Shown: positions 21,726-30,896, numbered from the stretch's first letter. The stretch: 64,000 nt of DNA from Pseudomonas sp. Q1-7 (GCF_028010285.1 NZ_CP116304.1:5534501-5598500); one strand, 5' to 3'. Translations and numbers: made by a program. Notes: generated by a model not told the origin, from the letters alone.

Positions 21726-23345
21726 TCAGTGGCCGATCCGGCGTGCCGAACGGCGGATCAGGCCGATCACCGGCAGCAGTCCGACCAGCACCAGGGTCAG
21801 GGCGGGCAGCGCGGCGCGGGCCCATTCGCCTTCGCTGGTCATTTCGAAGATACGCACTGCCAGCGTGTCCCAGCCGAAGGGACGCATCAGCAGGGTCGCG
21901 GGCATTTCCTTGAGCACGTCGACGAACACCAGCAGCGCGGCACTCAGGGTGCCCGGCAGCAGCAGTGGCAGGTACACCCGGCAGAACAGCGCCGGCCCGC
22001 CCACGCCGAGGCTGCGGGAGGCTTCCGGCAGCGACGGGCGGATGCGCGCCAGGCCGTTCTCCAGCGGGCCGTAGGCCACCGCCATGAAGCGCACCAGGTA
22101 AGCCAGCAGCAGCGCGCCGAGGCTGCCCAGCAGCAGCGGTTTGCCGGCGCCACCGAGCCAACTGGACAGCGGGATCACCCACTGGCGGTCGAGGTAGCTG
22201 AAGGCGAGCATGATCGACACCGCCAGCACCGAGCCCGGCAGCGCATAACCGAGGTTGGCCAGGCCCACCGCCGCGCGCACCGGCCGGGTCGGCGCCAGGC
22301 GCCGGGCGAAGGCCAGCAGCAGGGCCACGCAGACGGTGAGCAGCGCCGCTATGCCGCCCAGGTAGAGGGTATGCAGGATCAGCCCGGCATAACGTTCGTC
22401 GAGGTCGAAGCGGCCGCGCTGCCAGAACCACACCAGCAGTTGCAGCATGGGGATGACGAAGGCGCAGGCGAATACCAGGGAACACCAGAAGGTCGCGGCC
22501 AGGGCCTTGATCCCATGCAGGTGGTAGAGCGCCTTGCCCCGCGGCCGTTCGCTGGCCGGGCGACTGGCGCCACGGGCACGGCGCTCCCCATAGAGCACCA
22601 GGCAGACGCCGAGCAGCAGCAGGCTGGCCAGTTGGGCCGCGCTGGACAGGCTGAAGAAGCCATACCAGGTCTTGTAGATGGCCGTGGTGAAGGTGTCGAA
22701 GTTGAACACCGCGACCGCGCCGAAATCGGCCAGGGTCTCCATGATCGCCAGGGCCAGGCCGGCGCCGATGGCCGGTCGCGCCATGGGCAGTGCCACCCGC
22801 CAGAAGGCCTGCCAGGGCGATTGGCCGAGCACCCGCGCGGCCTCCATCAGGCCCTTGCCCTGGGCCAGGAAGGCGGCACGGGCCAGCAGGTAGACGTAGG
22901 GATAGAACACCAGCACCAGCACCAGGATCACCCCGCCGGTGGAGCGCACCCGGGGCAGCCGCAGGCCACTGCCGAACCAGTCCCGCAGCAGGGTCTGCAC
23001 CGGCCCGGAGAAATCGAACAGGCCGATGAAGACGAAGGCCAGCACATAGGCCGGAACGGCGAAGGGCAACATCAGCGCCCAGTCCAGCCAGCGCCGGCCG
23101 GGGAATTCGCAGAGGCTGGTGAGCCAGGCCAGGCTGACACCGAGCAGGGTCACCCCCACCGACACACCGGTCACCAGTACCAGGGTATTGCCCAGCAGGC
23201 GCGGCATCTGGGTGTCCCAGAGGTGGGACCAGATCTCCCTGTCCACCTCGCCCCAGGACAGCAACAGGACGCTCAGGGGCAGCAGCACCAGGATGGCGAC
23301 GGCAAAGCTGATGGGGTACCAGCGGCGCTGGGCGGGATGGGCCAC
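21726..23345 (-). CDS. ferric iron ABC transporter permease, FbpB-type
   Basis: 539 aa inner-membrane permease with two fused six-helix halves, as in FbpB/SfuB of the ferric-iron family. Each half has an EAA-type cytoplasmic loop ([20 protein letters not shown] near 185; [20 protein letters not shown] near 435). It should form the channel for the partner binding protein encoded upstream. No ATPase gene is adjacent, so an FbpC-type ATPase must come from elsewhere. A hairpin (23372-23394) separates it from the binding-protein gene. Confidence 0.92.
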   Translation of the reverse strand: MAHPAQRRWYPISFAVAILVLLPLSVLLLSWGEVDREIWSHLWDTQMPRLLGNTLVLVTGVSVGVTLLGVSLAWLTSLCEFPGRRWLDWALMLPFAVPAYVLAFVFIGLFDFSGPVQTLLRDWFGSGLRLPRVRSTGGVILVLVLVFYPYVYLLARAAFLAQGKGLMEAARVLGQSPWQAFWRVALPMARPAIGAGLALAIMETLADFGAVAVFNFDTFTTAIYKTWYGFFSLSSAAQLASLLLLGVCLVLYGERRARGASRPASERPRGKALYHLHGIKALAATFWCSLVFACAFVIPMLQLLVWFWQRGRFDLDERYAGLILHTLYLGGIAALLTVCVALLLAFARRLAPTRPVRAAVGLANLGYALPGSVLAVSIMLAFSYLDRQWVIPLSSWLGGAGKPLLLGSLGALLLAYLVRFMAVAYGPLENGLARIRPSLPEASRSLGVGGPALFCRVYLPLLLPGTLSAALLVFVDVLKEMPATLLMRPFGWDTLAVRIFEMTSEGEWARAALPALTLVLVGLLPVIGLIRRSARRIGH

Positions 23346-23371
23346 GCAAACCTCTCGGGGATCTAAACGGA

Positions 23372-23394
23372 ACGCCCCGGACTGGCCGGGGCGT
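23372..23394 (-). terminator. attenuating hairpin between iron-binding and permease genes
   Basis: 9-base stem ACGCCCCGG / CCGGGGCGT with a 5-base loop. It lies in the 73-base gap. The tail in the gene direction lacks a long T-run, so partial termination or mRNA stabilisation of the binding-protein message is more likely than a full stop. Confidence 0.55.
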
Positions 23395-23418
23395 CGAGTA
23401 TAGCGGCAGAGCGGCGGA

Positions 23419-24420
23419 TCAGTTCCAGCCGACCCGGTCCATCATCCGGATGGCTTCGGCCTGACGCTTGCCGGCCACTTCCACCGGAATGGTGTCGGCC
23501 TTGAAGCTGCCCCAGGCGGCGACCTCGTCCGAGGGTTTGACCTGCGGGTTCGCCGGGAACTCCTGGTTGATGCCGGCGAACAGGCCCTGGGCCTCGTCGG
23601 TGGTCATCCATTCCACCAAGGCCTTGGCGGCCTCGGGATGCGGCGCGTGCCGGGTCAGGCCGATGCCCGACAGGTTGACGTGCACACCGCGATCCGCCTG
23701 GTTGGGCCAGAAGATCTTCACCCGCAGGTCGGGGTTCTCCTTGTGCAGTCGGCCGTAGTAGTAGGTGTTGACGATACCCACGTCGCACTGCCCGGCGTCC
23801 ACCGCCTGGATCACGGCGTTGTCGTCGGCGAACACGTCGGTGGCCAGGTTGTTGACCCAGCCCTTGAGGATTTCCTCGGTCCTGGCCGCGCCATGGGTCT
23901 CGATCAGGGTGGCGGTCAGCGACTGGTTGTAGACCTTCTTCGCCGTGCGCAGGCACAGGCGGCCTTCCCAGTTCTTGTCCGCCAGCGCCTCGTAGGTGGA
24001 CAGCTCTTCCGGCTTCACCCGCTCGGTGGAGTACACGATGGTCCGCGCGCGCAGCGACAGGCCGGTCCAGGCGTGGCTGGCAGCGCGGTACTGGGACGGG
24101 ATGTCGGCGTCGATCACGGGCGAGGTGAAGGGTTGCAGGATACCCATCTGCTCGGCCTGCCAGAGGTTGCCGGCATCGACCGTGAGCAGCAGGTCGGCCA
24201 CGCCGTTCTCGCCCTCGGCCTTGATGCGCTGCATCAGCGGGGCTTCCTTGTCGGTGATGAACTTGATCTCGACGCCGGTCTTGGCGGTGTAGGCGTCGAA
24301 TACCGGCTTGATCAGTTCGTCGATGCGCGAGGAGTAGACCACCACTCCATCGGCGGCCTGGACTGACGTGACGGCGGCGGACAGCGCGAGGAGCGCAAAA
24401 AGGGACTGACGTACCCGCAT
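23419..24420 (-). CDS. ferric iron-binding periplasmic protein, FbpA-type
   Basis: 333 aa. Signal peptide about 1-22 ([15 protein letters not shown], cleavage before [10 protein letters not shown]). Mature features: [22 protein letters not shown] and the iron-coordinating tyrosine cluster VNTYYYGRL (near residues 215-220), typical of class IV ferric-binding proteins. It would bind Fe3+ in the periplasm and deliver it to the permease downstream. A Fur-box-like sequence lies 29-47 bases before the ATG, overlapping a TTGACT -35 hexamer, so iron repression is likely. Confidence 0.94.
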   Translation of the reverse strand: MRVRQSLFALLALSAAVTSVQAADGVVVYSSRIDELIKPVFDAYTAKTGVEIKFITDKEAPLMQRIKAEGENGVADLLLTVDAGNLWQAEQMGILQPFTSPVIDADIPSQYRAASHAWTGLSLRARTIVYSTERVKPEELSTYEALADKNWEGRLCLRTAKKVYNQSLTATLIETHGAARTEEILKGWVNNLATDVFADDNAVIQAVDAGQCDVGIVNTYYYGRLHKENPDLRVKIFWPNQADRGVHVNLSGIGLTRHAPHPEAAKALVEWMTTDEAQGLFAGINQEFPANPQVKPSDEVAAWGSFKADTIPVEVAGKRQAEAIRMMDRVGWN

Positions 24421-24448
24421 GGCTGGAGCCTCTTGATAGCGACAAAGG

Positions 24449-24467
24449 CTGAATGATAGTCAACCTC
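24449..24467 (-). promoter_or_regulatory. candidate Fur box / promoter of iron transporter
   Basis: The core AATGATAGTCA (24452-24462) matches 10 of 11 central positions of the Fur consensus, and about 12 of 19 overall. On the coding strand TTGACT (24458-24463) could be a -35 element and TATCAA (24433-24438) a weak -10 with a 19-base spacer. Fur binding would occlude it. Confidence 0.5.
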
Positions 24468-24518
24468 AGTTGCGAACTGTAGGTGTTTTTATGTCGGAGT
24501 GTGTACCGGCGCGGCCGC

Positions 24519-25739
24519 TCAGGCGCGCGCCAGGTCGGGAAGGTCGCCGGAGAGGCCGAGGGCCTGGCGCACGAACAGCGCCTTGGCCTCGGGCATCCCG
24601 TCGACCCACTTCAGGCCGCTGTTGCGCAGCCAGCGCAAGGGCAGCGGATCGGCCTGGAACAGGCGCTCGAAGCCTTCCATCGCCGCCATCATCGCCAGGT
24701 TGTGGGGCATGCGCCGGCGCTCGTAGCGGCCCAGCACGCGCTCGTCGGCCAGGCGTTCGCCACGCCCGTTGGCGCGCAGCAGGACCTCGGCCAGAACCGC
24801 GGCGTCGAGGAAGCCGAGGTTGACCCCCTGCCCCGCCAGCGGGTGGATGGTGTGGGCGGCGTCGCCGATCAGCGCCAGGCCTTCTTCCACATAACGCTTG
24901 GCGTGGCGCTGGCGCAGCGGGATGCACAGGCGCGGATCGGCGCCGAGCACTTCGCCCAGGCGCCATTCGAAGGCGCGGCCGAGTTCGTTGCAAAAGCCCG
25001 CATCGTCCAGCGCCATCAGGCGTTCGGCCTCGGCCGGGGTCACCGACCAGACGATGGAACACCAGTGTTCGCCGTCCCGCTCCAGGGGCAGGAAGGCCAG
25101 CGGACCGTCGTCGGTGAAGCGCTGCCAGGCGGTGCGCTGGTGCGGCTTCGCGCAGCGCACACTGGTGACGATGGCGTGGTGCAGGTAATCCCATTCACGG
25201 GTGGCGCAGCCGGCCAGGCGGCGCACCGCGGAGTTGGCGCCGTCAGCGGCCACCAGCAGCGGCGCGCGCAGTTCGCGGCCGTCCACCAGGGTCAGCAGCC
25301 AGTCATCGCCGGAGCGGCGCAGGCGCTCCAGGCGCGCGCCGGGCATCAGGCCGATGCCGCTGTCGTGCAGCGGTTCCATAAGGGCATCCTGAATCACGCG
25401 GTTCTCGACGATGTGGCCGAGCACCTCGGCATGCACGCTCGACGCGCAAAAGTGGATCTGTCCGGTACCGGAGCCATCCCAGACGTGCATCTCGGAGTAG
25501 GGGCTGCTGCGCCGCGCGAGGACGCCGGGCCAGGCCCCCAGGCGCAGCAGGACGCGCTGGCTGGCGACGGACAGGGCGCTGACCCGGGGTTCGAAGGCGG
25601 CGGCCGGATCGAACGGCTTGACGCTCAGCGGGCTGCCGTCGATCAGCAGGATATCCAGGCCGCTGTCCTTCAGCGCCAGTGCCAGGGCGCTGCCGACCAT
25701 GCCGGCGCCCACGATGATCAGATCCGCGCGCAGTTCCAT
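24519..25739 (-). CDS. ubiI: UbiI/VisC-type FAD monooxygenase
   Basis: 406 aa FAD-dependent aromatic hydroxylase of the ubiquinone pathway; by family and position it is the C5 hydroxylase. The Rossmann motif ADLIIVGAGMVGSALALAL is at the N-terminus, EPRVSALSVASQRVL follows near residue 50, and the FAD/ribityl motif ALIGDAAHTIHPLAGQG is near 290. It is downstream of ubiH in the operon order ygfB-pepP-ubiH-ubiI, as in E. coli. The exact carbon hydroxylated is inferred. Confidence 0.88.
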   Translation of the reverse strand: MELRADLIIVGAGMVGSALALALKDSGLDILLIDGSPLSVKPFDPAAAFEPRVSALSVASQRVLLRLGAWPGVLARRSSPYSEMHVWDGSGTGQIHFCASSVHAEVLGHIVENRVIQDALMEPLHDSGIGLMPGARLERLRRSGDDWLLTLVDGRELRAPLLVAADGANSAVRRLAGCATREWDYLHHAIVTSVRCAKPHQRTAWQRFTDDGPLAFLPLERDGEHWCSIVWSVTPAEAERLMALDDAGFCNELGRAFEWRLGEVLGADPRLCIPLRQRHAKRYVEEGLALIGDAAHTIHPLAGQGVNLGFLDAAVLAEVLLRANGRGERLADERVLGRYERRRMPHNLAMMAAMEGFERLFQADPLPLRWLRNSGLKWVDGMPEAKALFVRQALGLSGDLPDLARA

Positions 25740-25782
25740 ATCAGGCCTTGAGGCTCCCTGTATTCGTGTGAGGCACGCCCGG

Positions 25783-26967
25783 TCAGTCCGGACGGGTGCC
25801 CAGGCCCATGGCCTGGCGGGCGAACCAGCGCTTGGCCGGCGGCAGCAGGTCGAGGCCGAGCAGGCCCAGGTTGCGGCCGGCGGTCAGCAGCGGTTCGGCG
25901 TTGGAGAAGAGGCGGGTCACGCGGTCGGAGAAGCCCACGGTGAGGTTCTGGTCCAGGCGCTGGCGCTGCAGGTAGCCCTGCAGGGTTGCGAAGTCGCCCG
26001 GCGTCCTGTCGCTGGCCAGCAACGCCTCGGCCAGGGCCTGAGCGTCGCGCAGGGACAGGTTGTAACCCTGGCCGGCGATGGGGTGCAGGCTGTGGGCGGC
26101 GTTGCCCAGTACGACCAGGCTGGAGCGTACCTGCTCCTCGGCTTCCACCAGTTCCAGCGGGTACAGGTGCCGTGCGCCGACCTGCTGGAAGGCCCCCAGG
26201 CGGTAGCCGAAGCTGTCCTGCAGCTCATCCAGGAAACGCCGCTCGTCCAGGTGCGCCAAGCGCTCGGCGTCGTCGCCGGGGCGGCTCCAGATCAGCGCGC
26301 AGCGGTTCTCCGGCAGCGGCAGCAGGGCCATCGGGCCCTCGTCGGTGAAGCGTTCGAAGGCCTGGCCACGATGGGCCTCCAGCGGACTGACATTGGCGAT
26401 CAGCGCGGTCTGCCGGTAGGCGGTGCGGTGCACGCCGATGCCCAGTTGTTCGCGCAGGCCGGAGCGGCCGCCATCGGCCAGCACCGCCAGGTCGCAGTCG
26501 AGCTGGGTCTCGTCGTCAAGGGTCAGGCGATAGCCGCCTTCCAGCGCCTGCATGCCGACCACTTCGGCCGGGCAGTGCCAGGTCACGACCTCCGCGTCCA
26601 AGGCCTGCCACAGGCACTGGCCGAGCCAGGCGTTCTCCACCACGTAGCCCAATGCCGGCACGCCTTCTTCCAGCGCGGCGAGGCGGGCGGCGCCGAAGCG
26701 CCCGCGGTCGGAGACGTGGATCTGCAGGATCGGCTCGGCACGCCGGGCGATGGCCTGCCACAGGCCCAGGCGCTCGTAGATCTGCCGGCTGCCGAAGGAC
26801 AGCGCTGAAGAACGGGCGTCATAGCTGGGCTGGAAGCTGTTGCCGGGAGCGAAGGGCTCGATCAGGACGATCTTCCAGCCCCGCGCCCGCGCGCCATCCT
26901 GCAGCGCCAGGGCGAGGCTGGCGCCGACCAGCCCGCCACCGATGATCGCGACTTGGCTGCGCTGCAT
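25783..26967 (-). CDS. ubiH: 2-octaprenyl-6-methoxyphenol hydroxylase
   Basis: 394 aa FAD monooxygenase of ubiquinone synthesis. SQVAIIGGGLVGASLALAL binds the ADP of FAD, ARSSALSFGSRQIYERLGLW is the family substrate-side motif, and VVLGNAAHSLHPIAGQGYNL carries the Asn (instead of Asp) typical of UbiH. It is separated from pepP by one base and from ubiI by 43 bases, so all are cotranscribed. The second paralog next door (ubiI) makes assignment by family motif important; the GN variant supports UbiH. Confidence 0.93.
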   Translation of the reverse strand: MQRSQVAIIGGGLVGASLALALQDGARARGWKIVLIEPFAPGNSFQPSYDARSSALSFGSRQIYERLGLWQAIARRAEPILQIHVSDRGRFGAARLAALEEGVPALGYVVENAWLGQCLWQALDAEVVTWHCPAEVVGMQALEGGYRLTLDDETQLDCDLAVLADGGRSGLREQLGIGVHRTAYRQTALIANVSPLEAHRGQAFERFTDEGPMALLPLPENRCALIWSRPGDDAERLAHLDERRFLDELQDSFGYRLGAFQQVGARHLYPLELVEAEEQVRSSLVVLGNAAHSLHPIAGQGYNLSLRDAQALAEALLASDRTPGDFATLQGYLQRQRLDQNLTVGFSDRVTRLFSNAEPLLTAGRNLGLLGLDLLPPAKRWFARQAMGLGTRPD

Positions 26968-26968
26968 G

Positions 26969-28303
26969 TCAGGCGGCCTGGCTGCGCGCGGCGGCCATCA
27001 GCGCCTCGATCTCGTCCACGGTCTTGGGCACGCCGCCGGTGAGAATGTCGCAGCCGCTTTTCGTGACCACCACGTCGTCTTCGATGCGCACGCCGATGCC
27101 GCGCCACTTCTTCGCCACGTCCTGGTTGTCGGCGCCGATATAGATGCCGGGTTCGACGGTCATGGCCATGCCGGGCTCCAGCACGCGCCACTCGCCGCCG
27201 ACCTTGTATTCGCCGACATCGTGCACATCCATGCCCAGCCAGTGGCCAGCGCGGTGCATGTAGAAGGCCTTGTAGGCCTCGGAAGCGATCAGCTCGTCGA
27301 CCTCGCCCTTGAGCAGGCCCAGGTCCACCAGGCCGGCGGTGATGACCCGCACCGTGGCTTCATGGGCTTCGTTCCAGTGCTTGCCGGGGGCGATTTCCTC
27401 GAAGGCGGCTTCCTGGGATTTCAGCACCAGCTCGTAGATGGCCTTCTGCTCGGGGCTGAATCGGCCGCTGACCGGGAAGGTGCGGGTGATGTCGCTGGCA
27501 TAGCAGTCCAGCTCGCAGGCGGCATCGATCAGCACCAGGTCGCCGTCCTTCAACGGTGCGTCGTTTTCACGGTAGTGCAGGATGCAGGCGTTCTTGCCGG
27601 CAGCCACGATGGAACCGTAGGCCGGCATCTTCGCGCCACCCCGGCGGAACTCGTATTCCAGCTCGGCTTCCAGGTGGTACTCGTAGAGGCCGGCGCGAGC
27701 GGCCTGCATGGCACGTACGTGGGCGCGGGCGGACACCTCGGCGGCCTCGCGCATGACCTTCACTTCCGCCGCCGACTTGTACAGGCGCATGTCGTGCAGC
27801 AGGTGATCGAGGGCGACGAATTCCTTCGGCGGCTGGGCACCCTGGCGGGCCTTGGAGCGGATGGTGTTGACCCACTCCATCAGGTGCTGGTCGAACTCGG
27901 TGTTGGTGCCGATGGAGTAGTAGACGCGACTGCGCCCTTCGATCAGGCCGGGGAGGATGTCGTCGATATCGCCAATGGGGAAGGCATCGTCAGCGCCGAA
28001 ATCACGGATGGCACCGTCCTGGCCGGCACGCAGGCCGTCCCAGAGTTCACGCTCCGGATCGCGCTCGCGGCAGAACAGCACGTATTCGCCATGCTCGCGG
28101 CCGGGAATCAGCACCAGCACCGCTTCCGGCTCGGGGAAGCCGCTGAGGTACTGGAAGTCGCTGTCCTGGCGGTAGACGTGCTCGACGTCGCGGTTGCGGA
28201 TGCACACCGGCGCGGCGGGCAGGATGGCGATGCTGTTGGCTTCCATCTGCGCCATCAGCGCCTTGCGGCGGCGGGCGTATTCGGCCTTGGGGATTCGGGT
28301 CAT
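26969..28303 (-). CDS. pepP: Xaa-Pro aminopeptidase II
   Basis: 444 aa metallopeptidase that removes N-terminal residues preceding proline. The creatinase-like N-domain (about 1-170) starts with RIPKAEYARRRKALMAQM. The pita-bread domain carries the dinuclear metal ligands: Asp pair in LIDAACELDCYASDITRTF, His in HRAGHWLGMDVHDVG, Glu in MAMTVEPGIYIG, and the last Glu in VRIEDDVVVT. The frame continues upstream to 28792, but the family start MTRIPKAEYARRR at 28303 is right. Conserved cluster ygfB-pepP-ubiH-ubiI. Confidence 0.95.
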   Translation of the reverse strand: MTRIPKAEYARRRKALMAQMEANSIAILPAAPVCIRNRDVEHVYRQDSDFQYLSGFPEPEAVLVLIPGREHGEYVLFCRERDPERELWDGLRAGQDGAIRDFGADDAFPIGDIDDILPGLIEGRSRVYYSIGTNTEFDQHLMEWVNTIRSKARQGAQPPKEFVALDHLLHDMRLYKSAAEVKVMREAAEVSARAHVRAMQAARAGLYEYHLEAELEYEFRRGGAKMPAYGSIVAAGKNACILHYRENDAPLKDGDLVLIDAACELDCYASDITRTFPVSGRFSPEQKAIYELVLKSQEAAFEEIAPGKHWNEAHEATVRVITAGLVDLGLLKGEVDELIASEAYKAFYMHRAGHWLGMDVHDVGEYKVGGEWRVLEPGMAMTVEPGIYIGADNQDVAKKWRGIGVRIEDDVVVTKSGCDILTGGVPKTVDEIEALMAAARSQAA

Positions 28304-28341
28304 GCGCGCTCCTTCAGGGCGGGGGGCGCCCGCCACTCGGG

Positions 28342-28896
28342 TCAATGCAACGAGGGTTTGGCGGCTGGCGCGGCGGGCCTGGCGCACTCGGCGAACAGCA
28401 GCAGGGGGGCGACGCGCAGGTACTCCATCACCTCCATGTAGTCGCTCTCGCCGTCGGCCGAATCTTCCAGGGCGCTCTGCACCTGGGCAATGGACGCGAG
28501 GTCCTGGAGCACTTCGACGGCTTCGCCGGACAATGCGCCTTCGCGGGCGGTCAGGCCGAAACCGCCGAGGAAGCCCTGGCACCATTGGCCAAGGGCGGCG
28601 GCGCGTTCGGCCAGCGGCGAATCGTCGCCGGGCAGCAGCAGGACCACGGCCATCTCGCTGCCGGTCAGCTCGCCTTTGACCATTTCCTGCAGGCCGATCA
28701 GGGCCTGGCGCAAGCTGTCCTGCGGGGCGCTGCCGAGCAGTTCGGCGGCGTCCTCCAGCCAGGGTTCCGGGTCGAAGCCGGCGCCGGCGCAACTGCGGCC
28801 GAGCAGCAGGCCGTGCAGTTCGGCGGGGGAAACCGGCTGGCCGGCGGAGGCAAGAAGAGCGGCGAAGGCGCTATAAGGAGAATTCGAACTGGACAT
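28342..28896 (-). CDS. ygfB: UPF0149 family YgfB-like protein
   Basis: 184 aa, all-helical, acidic. It begins [19 protein letters not shown] and shows the UPF0149 motifs [15 protein letters not shown] (near 25) and [11 protein letters not shown] (near 100). In P. aeruginosa the homolog has been linked to control of ampDh3 and beta-lactam resistance; whether that holds here is inference. First gene of the minus-strand operon with pepP, ubiH and ubiI. Start 28896 is chosen over 28977 from the family N-terminus and an in-frame ATG beside the divergent promoter region. Confidence 0.9.
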   Translation of the reverse strand: MSSSNSPYSAFAALLASAGQPVSPAELHGLLLGRSCAGAGFDPEPWLEDAAELLGSAPQDSLRQALIGLQEMVKGELTGSEMAVVLLLPGDDSPLAERAAALGQWCQGFLGGFGLTAREGALSGEAVEVLQDLASIAQVQSALEDSADGESDYMEVMEYLRVAPLLLFAECARPAAPAAKPSLH

Positions 28897-29039
28897 AGGG
28901 ATGGCTAGGCGCCAGAGGGCGCAATCACTAGAATGACGGCCTCGTATCCTAGCAGCCTGGCGCAGTGAAGGCAGCATTGGCCTCCGGCCACGAGGCCCGA
29001 TCCTCGGACATGCGACAATTCGCGCCGGCGCCTGCAGGT

Positions 29040-29068
29040 TTGACCCTTCCCCGCGACGGTCCTATATA
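29040..29068 (+). promoter_or_regulatory. sigma-70 promoter of TIGR02449-zapA
   Basis: TTGACC (29040-29045) and TATATA (29063-29068) are separated by a 17-base spacer, and the first gene starts 33 bases after the -10. A good match to the vegetative consensus. Confidence 0.7.
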
Positions 29069-29100
29069 GTCCCGGTCACTCCCCACCAAGTAGACAGCCC

Positions 29101-29310
29101 ATGGAAGACGCCGAACTGCATGCACTGACAGCCAGGCTGGAACTGCTGATCCAGCGCGTCGAGCAGCTCAAGGCCCAGAACCGGCTCCTGCTTGCCGGTG
29201 AAAAGGCCTGGCGTGAAGAACGCGCTCATCTGATCGAAAAGAACGAAATGGCCCGGCTCAAGGTCGAAGCGATGATTTCGCGCCTGAAAGCCCTGGAGCA
29301 GGATTCATGA
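29101..29310 (+). CDS. TIGR02449 small coiled-coil protein
   Basis: 69 aa, fully helical, rich in Glu/Leu/Lys (LTARLELLIQRVEQLKAQNRLLL), a leucine-zipper-like coiled coil. Always found just before zapA in pseudomonads; the stop overlaps the zapA ATG (ATGA, 29307-29310), implying translational coupling. By size and position it resembles ZapB-type division accessory proteins, but that is inference. Confidence 0.88.
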   Translation: MEDAELHALTARLELLIQRVEQLKAQNRLLLAGEKAWREERAHLIEKNEMARLKVEAMISRLKALEQDS

Positions 29311-29621
29311 CCCAGTCCAACACCGTCACCGTCCAAATCCTCGATAAGGAATACTGCATCGCCTGCCCCGCGGACGAGCGCGCCAACCTGGAAAGCGCCG
29401 CCCGTTACCTGGACGGCAAGATGCGTGAGATTCGCCACAGCGGGAAAGTCATCGGCGCCGACCGCATCGCCGTGATGGCCGCGCTGAACATCACCCACGA
29501 CCTGCTGCACAAGCAGCAGCGCCTGGACCAGGAAGCCACCTCCACCCGCGAGCGGGTCCGCGACCTGCTCGAGCGCGTCGACCACGCCCTCGCCGCCGAC
29601 CCGGACAGCCAGCAGGCCTGA
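29307..29621 (+). CDS. zapA: cell division protein ZapA
   Basis: 104 aa FtsZ-bundling protein acting at the Z-ring. The N-terminal globular part begins SNTVTVQILDKEYCIACPADE and the C-terminal part is a coiled coil (MAALNITHDLLHKQQRLDQE onward). Start overlaps the preceding TIGR02449 gene by four bases. Followed by 6S RNA and fau, the arrangement seen across gammaproteobacteria. Confidence 0.94.
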   Translation: MTQSNTVTVQILDKEYCIACPADERANLESAARYLDGKMREIRHSGKVIGADRIAVMAALNITHDLLHKQQRLDQEATSTRERVRDLLERVDHALAADPDSQQA

Positions 29622-29710
29622 GCCCGTCCGACCGCGACAAAGTGACGCTCTGTGTCGACCTTTGACGCAGCCGGACCGACGCACAGCAGTTTCCTTAACG
29701 GTTCTTGGGG

Positions 29711-29716
29711 TATACT
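29711..29716 (+). promoter_or_regulatory. -10 box of 6S RNA promoter
   Basis: TATACT (5 of 6 to consensus) lies 10-15 bases before the expected 5' end of 6S RNA. No convincing -35 is visible. Confidence 0.5.
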
Positions 29717-29725
29717 CGCCGCCAG

Positions 29726-29902
29726 CTCCCTGGTGTGTTGGCCAGTCGGTGATGTCCCTGAGCCGATACATGCAACCACGGGGGTTGCAAGTCGAGGCCG
29801 GTGTGCATGTCCGCCTGACGGAAAGCCTTAACGCCTCCTGCAGCCTCCACCTTGAACTTTCGGGTTCAAGGGCTAACCCGACAGCGGCACGACCGGGGAG
29901 TC
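29726..29902 (+). ncRNA. ssrS: 6S RNA
   Basis: Regulatory RNA that binds the sigma-70 RNA polymerase holoenzyme as an open-promoter mimic. The family signature is visible: closing strands CCCTGGTGTGTTGGCCAG at the 5' side and CGGCACGACCGGGGAG at the 3' side, the conserved TGATGTCCCTGAGCCGATA, the GTGCATGTCCGCCTGACGGA central region, and a hairpin CCTTGAACTTTCGGGTTCAAGG. Position between zapA and the 5-formyl-THF cyclo-ligase gene is the standard one. Ends are estimated to within about five bases. Confidence 0.93.
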
Positions 29903-29912
29903 TATTTTCTTC

Positions 29913-30509
29913 ATGATCTGCGCCGGATCCCATTCCCGCCAGAGCCTGCGCCGCCTGCTCCGCCAGGCCCGCCGCGCCCTCAGCCCCTTCCAGCAGAAAC
30001 AGGCCGCCCGAGCGCTCTACCGCCAGCTCGCGCAGGACCCGTTGTTCCGCCGCGCCCGGCACGTTGCCCTTTACCTGCCCACCAACGGCGAGATCGACCC
30101 ACGCCCACTGCTGCGCGAAGCCCAGCGCCGGGGCAAGCATGCCTACCTGCCGGTGCTCAACGCCTGGCCACGAGAAAAGATGGTGTTCCAGCGCCTGCGG
30201 CCGGGCGAGCGGCTGCAGAAGAACCGTTTCCGCATCCTCGAACCTCGCGCCAATACGGCGCAGCAGCGCAAGGTCTGGGCACTGGACTTGGTCATGCTGC
30301 CGCTGGTGGGCTTCGATGAGTACGGCGGACGCCTGGGAATGGGCGGCGGCTTCTATGACCGCAGCCTCGCCTACCTGGCCCGCCGGCGGCAATGGCGCAA
30401 GCCGACCCTGCTGGGCCTGGCGCACGAATGCCAGAAGGTGGACCGACTGGAACTGGCCAGTTGGGATGTGGCGCTGCAGGCGACCGTAACGGACAAGGGC
30501 TGGTACTGA
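29913..30509 (+). CDS. fau: 5-formyltetrahydrofolate cyclo-ligase
   Basis: 198 aa enzyme converting 5-formyl-THF to 5,10-methenyl-THF with ATP. Motifs: SRQSLRRLLRQARRAL at the start, YLPTNGEIDPRPLL (near 55) and the nucleotide/folate loop GRLGMGGGFYDRSLAYL (near 140). The ATG lies 11 bases past the 6S RNA end, and the only purine-rich stretch (GGGGAG, 29895-29900) is inside 6S RNA, so its message probably arises by readthrough of ssrS, as in E. coli ssrS-ygfA. Functionally linked to one-carbon flow also served by gcvTHP. Confidence 0.93.
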   Translation: MICAGSHSRQSLRRLLRQARRALSPFQQKQAARALYRQLAQDPLFRRARHVALYLPTNGEIDPRPLLREAQRRGKHAYLPVLNAWPREKMVFQRLRPGERLQKNRFRILEPRANTAQQRKVWALDLVMLPLVGFDEYGGRLGMGGGFYDRSLAYLARRRQWRKPTLLGLAHECQKVDRLELASWDVALQATVTDKGWY

Positions 30510-30522
30510 GACAACTGACGGC

Positions 30523-30545
30523 GGCACCGCGATCCCTGCGGTGCC
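30523..30545 (+). terminator. hairpin after fau
   Basis: 8-base stem GGCACCGC / GCGGTGCC with a 7-base loop, 14 bases after the stop. There is no T-run, so it may end transcripts only with help or protect the 3' end. Confidence 0.4.
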
Positions 30546-30558
30546 GGTCGGTGCGGGA

Positions 30559-30690
30559 TCAGGGCTGCTGGGTCAGATTGACGTGCGCGTTGCTCTGGCG
30601 TTCCCACAGGCTCTGCGTGTAACCGGTAGTAACCACTCCGAGGCCGAAAATGATTACCAGTACCCAGAGAATGTCTGGCTTGCGTTTCAT
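30559..30690 (-). CDS. small single-pass membrane protein, 43 aa
   Basis: Short ORF starting MKRKPDILWVLVIIFGLGV: basic N-terminus, one hydrophobic helix (about residues 7-24) and a polar tail ending NLTQQP. This positive-inside profile fits a tail-out inner-membrane peptide or an uncleaved signal anchor. A purine-rich GGGGGAGG precedes the ATG on the coding strand. No family recognised; the codon usage and membrane profile argue that it is real. It is convergent with fau and divergent from the EVE gene. Confidence 0.6.
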   Translation of the reverse strand: MKRKPDILWVLVIIFGLGVVTTGYTQSLWERQSNAHVNLTQQP

Positions 30691-30896
30691 TGATTGCCTC
30701 CCCCTTGCAGGCAAACTTCGCGCGACAACCGATGGCGAGTTGTAGTTCTGATTGTGGACCGAACGGCGGCAGCAGCTTAAAGCGCGGCATTTTCCGGCAA
30801 CGTGAGCGAACACGCAATTTATGACGCCAACCGGCCGTCGGCCGGTCTCCAAGCCTGAATGCCCCGATTGAGGACGAACGTACAGGAGCAAAGTTC

